This document shows, piece after piece, positions 21,701 through 27,667 of a DNA stretch of 64,000 nucleotides (positions are counted from its first letter, which is position 1; each line of letters begins with the position of its first letter). Made by a program: the position numbers and the translations under genes. Source of the DNA: Stieleria sedimenti (GTDB lineage Bacteria > Planctomycetota > Planctomycetia > Pirellulales > Pirellulaceae); assembly GCF_025060895.1 (NCBI RefSeq), contig NZ_JANZKV010000012.1, positions 1 to 64,000 of the forward strand. Reading direction: 5' to 3'. The notes beneath the pieces were generated by a model. That model did no database searches. It was not told the origin of the DNA and was given only the letters and a program-made list of their open reading frames with translations.

Positions 21701-21888
21701 TAGTCACCCGCCGCGGAAAGTTCGCTCGCGTCGGGAGCGTCGCCGTAGTCAAGGGCCAGCAGACGTCGGGATTCCAGTTGTTCCACCAAGAGGTTGCGTC
21801 TGGAAACACATCGGCGGCGGCGTGTCTGTGAATTTGCCGGTTTCCGGCGGAATTTGCCGTCGCCGAGCTCATGCGATCGATTCATCAT
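9754..21888 (-). CDS. Giant multidomain exported protein (4044 aa) with nested propellers and lipase-like domain
   Basis: ATG 21888 (MMNRSHELG) is preferred to an upstream GTG at 21960. Order by approximate residue: LVEQLESRRLLA motif (32-43); GEVED-type module ending GEVEDYRI (310-415); autotransporter-like beta region (415-1030); PKD (1036-1130); SdrD_B-like repeat (1231) broken after GWHQTFP by a seven-blade PD40 propeller (1326-1706), resuming with GLDFGN; SdrD_B (1731) broken after GWIPSSP by about 1050 residues including an alpha/beta hydrolase (Ser in THSAGG, about 2062) and Ig-like domains, resuming at GVDFGN (2899); SdrD_B repeats at 2903, 3010, 3110 and 3211, the last broken by another propeller (3290-3620); a final SdrD_B (3646); choice-of-anchor-U-like module (3748-3926); dockerin type I pair (3930-3995). 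Function unknown; a surface adhesin or enzyme carrier is inferred. Confidence 0.88.
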   Translation of the reverse strand: MMNRSHELGDGKFRRKPANSQTRRRRCVSRRNLLVEQLESRRLLALDYGDAPDASELSAAGDYATRSESDGAAHEIVPGLFLGKWVDGDSGTAQGAGAKADDHSTVLADLAADFVAAVDPTAMTAGASIDPDAAGGGAWQYLVSESIDPSSGSANLQRLSWDTSLNAFEVPGSNHTDGSNGDFLGFPSGDELAFHPQIAGSSHRLIARWVAGPSDAGQIAIEGRVRKSDITPSDGTRLLVYADSVLISDNVIDGEDGRGFSFTLPEVNVTEGSTVDFVIDANARSDFDATRLSATITRGDDEDGVVDGNLEDFDLLPGQQPEIQVVATNLTDKPALLAGWIDFNQDGVFDDTLERAIVDVPIGSDAATVTLVFPEPPKNSVFTTYARLRLSSDTDFVADPHSIGLVDSGEVEDYRIGRPTRLWVGQGNNNSVFDGANWAIRDADGTVTPSSRPPRFYENVFVSEQYAGETLLIETDRSDRFRVRSIRSAADLQVQQKGLVQINQDSWIAGLTLDGVRTDFGDSLQASSGTRLTIDGDLRWNQAQINSINLQVMGNLLIASDREHALIRSTINVYGDASIWSGGDINANGSTIRNHGTLTTMSNADSLPPGPFNPSATIVNESGATWIHDAPSAADDEADLFGRFYNHGTLQLDSGKLAIGDCCSPLTHTGHFNLLPGTELTLRSKFTLDSKSSVRSEAGSVLVIETSNNTIRGAMDVAGMLLIEGGVNFDAAVSLAHLTINGQSIVASHPVNVTEHFQFLRGTLGGGTITSEKRLTLGSLSGDTGLTIRSNLINEGRADWLGQSIHLDNGSIVNRGVFVDASGGNLVTPVFKSGNVENHGRWTIDDSVGSSGVATRKADFVNDGDFVVAGQNVEFYRFDQESGTLQLSNGAFGVVGGDLNLHGGQLVGDGQINGSVLQSGGTISPGMSPGILGISGDLIVTKGEYVVEIGGPVTDENGNDAAGLHFDRVTVGGNAQLDRIRVELFGDYQPTLSSRYLVLQASGVSGPASDNASDVGMTIPGSDSVVELVVTTLINSPPIADAGGPYSGVEGTQLVLDATNSFSAKQSSETLDYHWDLDYDGATFDPQYFGSTLPVTFYDNVDPPRTVAVRVTDTDGDVDIASTTLSIANVAPDLHRALGSTRLSIEIDDDYVATLVGQFEDPGHDTQTVLIDWGDGLPPTELALSDVEREFSANRTYPIPDSATNYVITVTVTDKDGGSDTGQIGLEVREPLSEIRGIKFDDVNGNGIQDTNELGLPGWTIELLDPTTGQILQTTVTDAGGAYVFEEVALGSYQLRETQQFGWHQTFPVDPLDRISTTAEGTESDGQSDSPSISADGRFIAFSSLASNLVADDTNRWRDIFVKDTVTGAIERVSLSVNGDQPDGASYAPSISGDGTLVVYRSVAQNLVQDDRNVASDIFAYDRRTGVTRRVSANLDLDEGNEDSFAPAISGDGRFVAFESTASNLVTGDTNGVADIFVTDLHTGLTERVSIASDGSQSNRGSFQPSLSDDGRYVVFASGAHMLDDRDRDSNLDIYVYDRARNELAIVSRGAGGQDPDGDSFAPAISGDGQVVSFATTATNLLPGDTNGQIDVYVSDWTDGRLRRVTLGNGPSSGASLNADGTKVLFTSYASDLVSGDTNNGPDVFLHDRTLDVTKRVGQSLIEEADHFALQAVLSQDASVIAMSSDGSNLIANDANARRDVFIQGLIGSYAVEVDSIDVIVGLDFGNQFRLASISGQKFADENGNGVRDVDAETGAFVEPGLDGWTIQAVNSRTGESFLTVTSSVDLDGNGVVDPISEQGLYEFSALPPGGYEVFERLEDGWIPSSPRLQLPTPLQFRAPISNDPPPFGPANDPRLSVPASRLLRTQRVRTPVTRIPAVADGQSEQLPILYVKGFNDDGSGWGETGLYFQNLADITDGQSYAKGSAGIETYGIQFWSTDFGDPNLDPENDSFDRSGAVVQTLDDLADPNNVLRKPSAQEFILNSLSEIFAGLFDPENWVLECPDLLDVTSCHIPALSYDFAESRSSYNVNGLARYHAEDLLELLQDQLGRVGPLSDESQVNFLTHSAGGLDTRAALSLLQATGDPALQQAVSNVVYTAPPFGGSTGAEMLNAFYENDTLGATLLDPWVTEYLTDAYWGPFESLARLFIAEPIVASVYQAIDLFSGSYDTLAEKIAAVPDAEAISLAIDQTIDELDGFIKNITAHLPSGSFGLAEIDEFLSTDSNSFDPLFRGSLTNELIVPIVKQVLTAGMGLPGQPKLRDDLRPYEAIHDNLQQFDANLQIPQFVVWGEGGFLRFLAGDAAPNTPVPINQGPPLELAAADPRSLHAYGNEDRQGLDFSQIDTQPGDGNLSRTSALFLTDLAGGYMKALAGFSRHTHGTIPTDLFTSESNIQGSFLQQDEDNQASLGEVIVETLLTPVTSLAVTEETVVVDPDARIYRLNGDAEIRFEAEEKIFLDEFNRVFSVRPSGVEYRVAAEDQIDHADWILVDPNQFSRRAVSLSSDLGLADEQPFTLQWRSLNQHGGREAIRSATFIIDTNAPSLQYVDVYDAESPDDDSQIYFNGRPLISNTFQSRRFDGPATFSKPIDWYINLDRGKQIHLEFDSPTNFEYAWNDPNLSSPSTSVQGDPAAGVVELLVRRNEAGSVPVLGIGLTYLEEGIQVLHYRTSDANGNQSAIQSIEFFVDASPPQLQLSVANDQIVGPQTPITLLATDVGAGISEARVTLPGVGNLGSGASFTLSETAFASQIDSGESVSLNGFAEDLVGNQKSTSFSLVYDFLGPSTEIESISVGTRLADGRIITTVPEVNVVFRVDDDAAGLDEASLSWSVGAAGNGALSTGSPRPLGDGRYEVRVPLAIGENHLQLRATDHVGNSSFTIQTLLRSPSHRLELERGDRVSGVDFGNTRFGSISGFIFIDATGDLRYDYPDDPPLQNVAVYVDRNSNGRFDAGEAMVFSDAEGRYRFDHLPPRTYDIRAMVPAGYELVSPPDGLQSVTLGIQDSVDHISFGFEFLGATIAGRVFDDANGNGELDPSESPISGFGVNLSVGAMTSNRDFVTTTDADGYFAFSGLQPGDYTVLINESAQYESTTGTSRVVGIAEGQVDDKTFFGLFETTSVSGSVFEDLNKDGDRDAGEPLLSDFVIEVDYHSDGSIDQTMQSTGSGFAFFGLPFGQHVVSLVVPEGFTQSQFVDGGDYSIAIESGSQLVDLNFGVIDRRGVVSGTKFEDRNGNAVHDPAEPGLAGWTIYADINDNKVLDSDEPSTTTSSDGSYELRLPVGDYVIREVPQAGWKQTFPVAVDYQSIATSDFVKGNLSLSGPYIVWGESTSPGGRLRRFDGNNVVDIVVIEDESITSFGVTRDGTVSWALDPDRFDNDSDENDIYQNVSGTVRRLTRNGVEDGDLLTDGDHLIYKSGNNLFLNDGEKTVVLSQSAGIAAADGGSVVFNAIDIAANRRGLYHYDGELIREISDAASEFVFQIDVHGDYIAWIQYDSASQWYSVWRDDGQGAQQIDTGPETATEVQVDAFGNVAWLRWSDEDNAEVIFHAGGALSTLTSDGSRKLDLSLDAGVAAWSRSTVESSRVFIYDGLEILEPGFSFSYGPVVEEGRVAFFASEIGTLTTTDVYVTDVRSYHAVSIDVGQSVSEIDFGNRAETATLSGSVFADLDGDGVQDPGEGPLNRADVELLLLPSRQVLATVSTDESGQFEFAVEHGVEYLVRVAVGPGEEVTFPENRIYTLTPTAGSTNVLTFAVTTNASTDSDGIPDSVEDGAPFGGDGNNDGVPDRQQPHVASLPNAEDDTYVTIVAPEGTELVAVTAFDDHPEPDKIPSDAKFPVGFISFELHGIEVGETVDVTLVLHNHSLISNYYKYGPTPDDTEPHYYRFTRTSKWGIQSLSPGEVVLRFTDGRTGDDDLTENGVIVDPGAPLLITSGRVQNPIDPFDVNNDGETSPLDALQVINYLARNQGDGESIAAMGESPVFLDVNVDDRVSPLDALAVLNEIARRTSPMTEAEMPPPLASDWLRPYQSPTDDEEFDDTIGLLAHELVRRSPLAPL

Positions 21889-22111
21889 CTGCGTTTCTTC
21901 GTCAGGTATCGCGAACAGGAAGACGCAAAGCGAAATCCGATACGCCGGCGTGGTGGACACCCAAGGCGTTCGCTTTGTCGGGGGTTCCCCAAGACGCTAT
22001 GTGCAGGCGGAGCAAGAAACGGACAGAGTATTTTGATTTTTTTCTCGGCGATGTGCAGAATAGGACGTGACCGACGTGACAACTGTGCTCCAACCCAGTA
22101 CACCGTGATCG

Positions 22112-22762
22112 ATGCATGATCCCGAACAAAGCGATCTCGACCCTGCAAACTCGCAGTCCCCCGATGCCGGTGAAGAGTTCATTCTGCTGCTGCGAGCCGC
22201 AAAGTCGGGCTCCCAGCAGGCGATGAGTCAATTGATCCGACTTTCGCAACCTTATCTGATGGCAATCGCCAATGCAGAGATGAATTCGGACATTGCGGCC
22301 AAGGTGGGCGCGTCTGACGTCGTCCAGAATTCGATGCTTTCGGCGCAACGCTGTATCGCCGATTTCAACGGGGATTCCAGAGAAGAACTTTTGGCCTGGT
22401 TGCGCGGGATCCTACTCAAGGATTTGAAGCAAACCAATCGACACTATCGAGCAGCGAAACGGAACGTCAACCTGGAACTCCCCCTGCCGGAGGAGAGTGT
22501 CGGCAACCAAGCAAGCAGGTTCGTCGACCTCGGTGATTCGCCCTCCACAGCGGCCGCATTGAAAGAACAGGAGAAGCAACTGCATCGGGCGATCGAAACA
22601 CTCAGTGAAATCGAACGCGAAGTCATCAAGCTGCGAAACTGGCAACGACTGTCTTTCGTCGAAATCGGCCAGCGCACTCAGCGATCTGCCGACGCGGCGA
22701 GAAAGCTATGGTCGCGGGCGATCGTTCACTTGCAGAAGGCGATGGATCGGCAAGATGATTGA
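22112..22762 (+). CDS. ECF-type RNA polymerase sigma factor
   Basis: 216 aa with sigma-70 region 2 (AMSQLIRLSQPYLMAIAN, KVGASDVVQNSMLSAQ, LLAWLRGILL) and region 4 (LSEIEREVIKLRNWQRLSFV, EIGQRTQRSADAARKLWSRA). The insertion between regions 2 and 4 and the early KVGASDVVQ motif fit the planctomycete ECF groups that pair with Ser/Thr kinases. Its TGA overlaps the start of the kinase gene by 8 nt, implying translational coupling and a shared job: the kinase probably controls the sigma factor. It is divergent from the giant gene at 9754-21888, which is a candidate target. No strong ribosome site precedes the ATG. Confidence 0.9.
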   Translation: MHDPEQSDLDPANSQSPDAGEEFILLLRAAKSGSQQAMSQLIRLSQPYLMAIANAEMNSDIAAKVGASDVVQNSMLSAQRCIADFNGDSREELLAWLRGILLKDLKQTNRHYRAAKRNVNLELPLPEESVGNQASRFVDLGDSPSTAAALKEQEKQLHRAIETLSEIEREVIKLRNWQRLSFVEIGQRTQRSADAARKLWSRAIVHLQKAMDRQDD

Positions 22763-25700
22763 ACGCGAACGAACAGACATCGACGATCAATTTGCGTTGC
22801 AATTGGAACGCGTGGATCGGCAACTCGCCGGCGAAACTCCCACCGGCGATAACGACACCCAAGCCGCGATCGGTTCGGCAGACTTCGACGCGGCAAAGCG
22901 TGTCCTGGGACTGATCAACCGAGTCCGATCGGCTCAGTCGCAAGCGAACTCGGGTACGGACGTGACGCTGTCGAATTCCACGTCCCAACCGCATGGCGAT
23001 CACACAACCAGCGTCCCCGATCAGATCGGTACGTACGACATCCTCGGACAGGTTGGGCGTGGAGGCATGGGCGTCGTCTTCCGCGCCCGTGATCGATCAC
23101 TCAATCGAGTCGTGGCGCTCAAAATGATGCTGGCAGGGCCGTTCGCCTACGCGGAAGAGCGGAGCCGGTTTCGCATCGAGGCCGAAGCGGCAGCCGCGCT
23201 GGATCACCCGGGCATCGTCCCCGTGTACGAAGTCGGAGAGCACGGCGGGCAGCCCTTCTTCACGATGGGACTGATTGAGGGCGAAAGCTTGGCCCAACGT
23301 ATTTCCGAGGAGCCGCTGAAACCCCAGGCCGCCGCTGCGATCGCGCGACAAGTGGCTTCCGCGGTCGCCTACGCTCACGGGCGGGGCGTCGTTCATCGCG
23401 ACATCAAGCCGGCCAACATCTTGCTCGATCAGAACCAACGGCCGCGAATCACAGATTTCGGGTTGGCACGTCGGCGGGACAGCGTAAGTGATCTGACCGC
23501 GACCGAGCAGGTGCTCGGCACGCCCAGTTACATGGCGCCGGAACAAGCCTCCGGCGGGGCAAGCGGTGCTGATGAGAGGGCCGATGTCTATTCGATCGGG
23601 GCGACACTTTATTGCATGTTGACCGCACGGCCGCCCTTTCAAGGACACAATGCCGCCGAAACCGTGCGTCTGGTCGTGGATCGCGATCCGGTCGCGCCGC
23701 GGCAACTCAATCCCGCCATCCCGATCGATTTGAATACGATTTGCATCAAGTGCTTGCAGAAGGATCCGGATCGCCGCTATCGCGACGCCGCATCGCTCGA
23801 ATCCGACTTGCAACGATTTATCGACGGAAATCCGATCCAGGCGCGACCCGTCGGCATTTTCGAAACGGTTTGGAAGTGGTCGCGACGCCATCTGGCTGTG
23901 GCTGTCCTCACGTGCTGCTGTCTGCTTGCGGCATTCACCCTCGTGGCCGGAAGCGTCTGGTACCAGAGCCAGCTCAATCGCACCCTGATCGATCTCAAGC
24001 GTTCGCGCGGGCAAACCGTTCGATCGCTGTACCGTGCGTTCACCAATGAAGCTGAATACCTCAGTCAGGTACGGCCCGTCGGCTATGGGGAACGGATCGA
24101 ACAGTTGGTTGCCAAGGCGAAGTCACTCGACACCGATGTGAAAGATCTCAATCAGTTGCGACAATTGCTGGTCAGCAGCCTCGGACACGTCGGGGCGAGA
24201 GAGCCCGTTGTCTTGGAGAGATTAGACGCGGAAATCAGAACCGCCAATGTTTGTCGCCAACCCAATCATTTGATTGTCGGACTTGAGAACGGAACGCTGG
24301 TTGCGTTTGATTTAGAAAGCGAAACGAAAGTTTTCGAAGCAACGGCGATGTCGAATCCGATCACGAGAATCGATGTCGATCTCTCGTTCGGCGATGGGGC
24401 GACGCGGTACGTGCGGGCGATCGGTCAAGGAGGATCCGCAATCAGCCATTGGTTCTGGGATGGTCGATCATACTCGCGAGCCGAGCAATTGAATCCACCG
24501 AATCTGCCAGAGGGCTTTTTCGGTATCGATGTGTCGCCGGATGCTCGACACATCGTTGGATTAGAATCGGCATCATCGCATTTGCTCGATCCGAACGTCT
24601 GGCACACGCGTGGGGGCGGCGCTGTGGTCTCAGAACCGGAACGTCGACCCGACGGGCTTGATGACACCCATTTTTCGATTGCATCATTCGATCCGTCACG
24701 TGGATTTTCCGTTCGGCAATCCGCCATCCCCGTGTCGCCACGATTCGACCTGAACAACGGTTTCCTGGCCTTGGGGCGTTCGTGGCTCGATGAGAAATCG
24801 ATCGAAGACGACCTTCAAGTCTATGACCTGAACACCGATCGACTTGTCCAGTCGATCAATGCAAGCGTCGGTGCCCTGCAGAATGTGAGGCTGAGTCCCG
24901 ACGGTAGATTTGTCGCGTGCGGTGGCTATTTCGGAGTCGAGGTCTTTGCCGTTGGTAGCGGCGAGCGAATCGCAAAGCATGACGAACTGGGTAGATGCAC
25001 CGTTGTTTCCTTCGTCGGCAGCGATGGCGATGTTCTCGTCCGCACTCCTACCGAAACGGTTTGGCTTTCAGCCCGCTACGGACAGTCGATTGTCAAGCTT
25101 GCTGCCGACACCGATCGTTCATCAGTGTGTCTTTCTGCCGACGGACGAAGCGCTGTTTGGATCGGTGGTCGACGACCTCGCGTCGCAACGTTGCAGGGCG
25201 ACCAACGAAGGCGAATCAGCGCTCACAACCTGATCGTTGAAACGGTTTGCTTAAGTCCTGATGGGCAACTGTTGCTTTCGACGGGACGCTACTACGGCGG
25301 GAACGAAACCAAAGTTTGGAACGTGGAAACCGGCGAACTGGCGTTTGAGTTCATCGGCGCGGCGTCCACCTTCAGCCCCGACGGAGCGCTGCTGGCCGCC
25401 TGGAATGGTCGATTGCAGCTTTGGGAGGTTGGGACCGGTGTCCTGGTTGCCGAGGGAGATTGTGATGCAACGCCCTCCCGAATCGCCTTCTCCGATTCGG
25501 GAGAGATGCTTTTGGCAGTGGGCAACTTCGCCGGTCAGTCTCTCGCGTGGAGAGTGCACTCGAGAGGCATGAACGGGGCAGAGGCCCAATCGACACCTCA
25601 CCCGAAACAGGTGCGATGGGAATTGGAACCGGTTCAGATTCATCCGGACGTTCGCAAACCTGCGACGCTCAGTCCTTCGGGTCGCCGACTCGCCTTCGCT

Positions 25701-26846
25701 TCGAATGGCGGCATCGTCGTCGACGACATTCAACGGCCCGGCGCCACCCGTGTCCTGCAGACGGAACGCCGCATCGGTCCCGACTCGCTTGTTTTTCTTG
25801 ATGAGACACGCTTGTTTTTTGTTGCCGATGATGGGCACCTTTGGAATCTGGACACGAACGAAGTGGTCCGCACGCAAGGTCGTCACTTGCAGCCGCCAGT
25901 GTTGCTTTCACCGGATGGGCGGCAAATGTTTTGTGGTCGACAGCTGATTCGGACAGCGGATTTCGAACCCATTGTTCAACTGCCCGACTGGAGCAACGCG
26001 ATCACGTCGGCGACCTGGAGCCGCGACGGTCGTCTGGTCGCGTATGGATTGGATGGCGGCGACATCGCAGTCTGGGATTTGGCGGCGGTTCGAGAAAAAT
26101 TAGTTGAGAGTGGGTTTCCCGGCGATGTGATCATGCCGGGGCCTACCAGTCCAATCGATGCGGTCAGCGCGATGCTTCGTGTCGGTCGGCAGAGACGAGA
26201 TCGAATCCATCCCCGTCAGTGGCGTTACAAGTGCAACCAGTTGGCTCAATGGATCGAAACCGACTCGATCGATCGCGATCGGGTGCATCGCCGTATTCGC
26301 GACCTGACCGAACAACTTGACCGCATCGGCGGACGCCCGTTCTTCGACTCCACCGAAGACTCCATTGAACATCTTCTTGATGCTGCGTTGCAACTCAACC
26401 AGGAATTGAGTCGAGTCGAACATGTCGAGGCGCAGCGGTTGCTCTTGACCGCGCTGTCCGATAGCGTTCGGCGTCAGCCGCCACGTTCGACCACAGCGGT
26501 CATGCGAGGAAGCCACATTCACCACTTGTTGGGTGATTTGCTGAACTTTCAATTTCAAGAGAATGAGGACGCTGTCGACGCATACCGCGAAGAAGCCCGG
26601 CTACTCGAGGATTCGGAATCAGCAGCCGCTCAAGCACCTTCCCACGAAGCGTATGCAAGCCAATGGTTTTGGCTCTACCGCAACAAGTCACTTGCACTTG
26701 CCCGCGACGCACGTTGGGCAGACGCAATCGCCGCCATGACGCGTGCGTTGGAAATCCAGGCGGAATTCGAATCGGTTGCAGCCAACCAGCAGACGCTCGG
26801 CCAAGACCGAGAACTGCTCGAGAAGTGGCGCGAACAGGTACGTTGA
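22755..26846 (+). CDS. Membrane Ser/Thr protein kinase with WD40 sensor half
   Basis: ATG 22755 (MIERERTD) lies inside the end of the sigma gene; the longer frame from 22605 only shadows it. 1363 aa. The kinase domain runs from about residue 93 to 360: GRGGMG loop, VALK lysine (about 123), HRDIKPAN (Asp about 216), DFG (about 234) and GTPSYMAPEQA, so all catalytic residues are present. A single span (about 378-400, LAVAVLTCCCLLAAFTLVAG) separates it from WD40/YVTN-like repeats (units such as LSPDGRFVACGG, LSPDGQLLLSTG, FSPDGALLAAW). A helical, TPR-like C-terminus follows. Inferred role: signal transduction with the overlapping ECF sigma factor. The external ligand is unknown. Confidence 0.92.
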   Translation: MIERERTDIDDQFALQLERVDRQLAGETPTGDNDTQAAIGSADFDAAKRVLGLINRVRSAQSQANSGTDVTLSNSTSQPHGDHTTSVPDQIGTYDILGQVGRGGMGVVFRARDRSLNRVVALKMMLAGPFAYAEERSRFRIEAEAAAALDHPGIVPVYEVGEHGGQPFFTMGLIEGESLAQRISEEPLKPQAAAAIARQVASAVAYAHGRGVVHRDIKPANILLDQNQRPRITDFGLARRRDSVSDLTATEQVLGTPSYMAPEQASGGASGADERADVYSIGATLYCMLTARPPFQGHNAAETVRLVVDRDPVAPRQLNPAIPIDLNTICIKCLQKDPDRRYRDAASLESDLQRFIDGNPIQARPVGIFETVWKWSRRHLAVAVLTCCCLLAAFTLVAGSVWYQSQLNRTLIDLKRSRGQTVRSLYRAFTNEAEYLSQVRPVGYGERIEQLVAKAKSLDTDVKDLNQLRQLLVSSLGHVGAREPVVLERLDAEIRTANVCRQPNHLIVGLENGTLVAFDLESETKVFEATAMSNPITRIDVDLSFGDGATRYVRAIGQGGSAISHWFWDGRSYSRAEQLNPPNLPEGFFGIDVSPDARHIVGLESASSHLLDPNVWHTRGGGAVVSEPERRPDGLDDTHFSIASFDPSRGFSVRQSAIPVSPRFDLNNGFLALGRSWLDEKSIEDDLQVYDLNTDRLVQSINASVGALQNVRLSPDGRFVACGGYFGVEVFAVGSGERIAKHDELGRCTVVSFVGSDGDVLVRTPTETVWLSARYGQSIVKLAADTDRSSVCLSADGRSAVWIGGRRPRVATLQGDQRRRISAHNLIVETVCLSPDGQLLLSTGRYYGGNETKVWNVETGELAFEFIGAASTFSPDGALLAAWNGRLQLWEVGTGVLVAEGDCDATPSRIAFSDSGEMLLAVGNFAGQSLAWRVHSRGMNGAEAQSTPHPKQVRWELEPVQIHPDVRKPATLSPSGRRLAFASNGGIVVDDIQRPGATRVLQTERRIGPDSLVFLDETRLFFVADDGHLWNLDTNEVVRTQGRHLQPPVLLSPDGRQMFCGRQLIRTADFEPIVQLPDWSNAITSATWSRDGRLVAYGLDGGDIAVWDLAAVREKLVESGFPGDVIMPGPTSPIDAVSAMLRVGRQRRDRIHPRQWRYKCNQLAQWIETDSIDRDRVHRRIRDLTEQLDRIGGRPFFDSTEDSIEHLLDAALQLNQELSRVEHVEAQRLLLTALSDSVRRQPPRSTTAVMRGSHIHHLLGDLLNFQFQENEDAVDAYREEARLLEDSESAAAQAPSHEAYASQWFWLYRNKSLALARDARWADAIAAMTRALEIQAEFESVAANQQTLGQDRELLEKWREQVR

Positions 26847-26891
26847 CTAAAGATGAGACCACCTCGCAGCAATGCCCCCTCGGTCATCAAT

Positions 26892-26918
26892 ATTTTTTGA
26901 CCACCCAATTTTTTGACT
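26892..26918. repeat. Half copy of the TTTTTTGACC intergenic repeat (copy C)
   Basis: Two direct units, ATTTTTTGACCACC and AATTTTTTGACTC, sit 16 nt apart just after the kinase gene. The opposite arm is not recognisable, so this is a truncated member of the family at 4189-4265 and 9566-9656. Confidence 0.6.
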
Positions 26919-26960
26919 CTGCTCCGAACCGATAACGGACTCGGAGTTTGAAGACGGGAA

Positions 26961-27081
26961 GCAGAATCATACGGGGCAGAATGATGGAAGGCTCGCCGAT
27001 CACGGTCGCACGCGACGTTCATGGATCGATGCACATACCGTAGGTCCGCGGAACATCATTCTGCCACGTCATCATTCTGCC
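26961..27081. repeat. Intergenic inverted repeat, GGCAGAATGATG type (copy D)
   Basis: The left side has a degenerate GCAGAATCAT (26961-26970) and GGCAGAATGATG (26975-26986). The right side has two perfect inverse copies, CATCATTCTGCC, at 27054-27065 and 27070-27081, again 16 nt apart. The core is about 65 nt. The layout is the same as in the GGTCAAAAAATG elements, with a different motif. Confidence 0.75.
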
Positions 27082-27122
27082 AACGATTCGGGGCTTGATT
27101 TCTGGCTCGGTCCCAGAGGAAA

Positions 27123-27219
27123 GGTAGGAAAATTTGGGGCAGAAAAAAGCGGCGGCGAACACAGCGTGATTCCGCCACGGTGGACGGTGCTTGTTTTTCT
27201 TACCCACAATTTTCCTACC
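27123..27219. repeat. Intergenic inverted repeat, GGTAGGAAAATT type (copy E)
   Basis: GGTAGGAAAATT (27123-27134) is perfectly inverted at 27208-27219 (AATTTTCCTACC). Inner degenerate partners are GGGGCAGAAAAA on the left and TTTTTCTTACCC on the right, so each arm again has two units. It sits next to copy D and just upstream of a truncated sulfatase fragment. Confidence 0.7.
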
Positions 27220-27282
27220 TCTCTAATCCTCCATTGCGATCGCGCAAGGTATGCCGGAAAAATACGGGAAAATAGGTGTCAC

Positions 27283-27450
27283 CCAGAGACTCCGCTGGTC
27301 TATGAGCAGCTATTTGATCTGAACAACGATCCGCTCGAACTCACACATTTGGTTGCCGACGCGAAGCATTCCGAAATGCTCAACAAGCTACGTAAACGCT
27401 GTGACGCGGGCCCCAAACGGACGACTGATTCGGTTGAATTTCTGAAGTAG
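27283..27450 (+). pseudogene. Sulfatase C-terminal fragment
   Basis: The frame reads ETPLVYEQLFDLNNDPLELT and HLVADAKHSEMLNKLRKRCD before stopping at 27450. The 'YEQLFDLxxDPxExxxLA' pattern is the usual end of type I sulfatases, which are abundant in planctomycetes. The catalytic N-terminal part is absent, and the in-frame sequence upstream is intergenic repeat, so only about 55 residues survive. It lies ahead of the PSCyt1/DUF1501 pair, a neighbourhood where sulfatase genes are common. Confidence 0.65.
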
Positions 27451-27540
27451 GCGAGATTCAAACCCGGTATACTGTGGCATTCGAGGCCGCTACGACCGGT
27501 TTGCCGCGTCCGGATTTCCTACCAAGTCTGACAGTTTTCC

Positions 27541-27666
27541 ATGAAGCTTTCTGCCTTCATCGTTGTGCTTATGCTTGCAACATGCTGCTTGTTTTCGAAC
27601 GTTGACGCTAGTGAACCTTTTCACTCTTTCGACGCGAAAACGGTTTTCCGCTTTATGGTTGGTTGA
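27541..27666 (+). CDS. Orphan 41-aa signal-peptide ORF, probably a truncated secreted protein
   Basis: ATG 27541 opens MKLSAFIVVLMLATCCLFSN, a convincing export signal with a possible cut after VDA, followed by only about 18 residues and TGA at 27664-27666. The stop lies one base before the ATG of the next gene (27668), whose product has its own signal peptide. It may be the 5' stump of a deleted secreted gene or a short leader that couples translation to the downstream gene. I recognise no family. Confidence 0.35.
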   Translation: MKLSAFIVVLMLATCCLFSNVDASEPFHSFDAKTVFRFMVG

Positions 27667-27667
27667 A

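Noticed and set aside
21576-22070. A 164-codon plus-strand ORF antisense to the giant's start
   Set aside because: Arg/Ser/Pro-rich composition typical of an antisense shadow; no motif or start signal.
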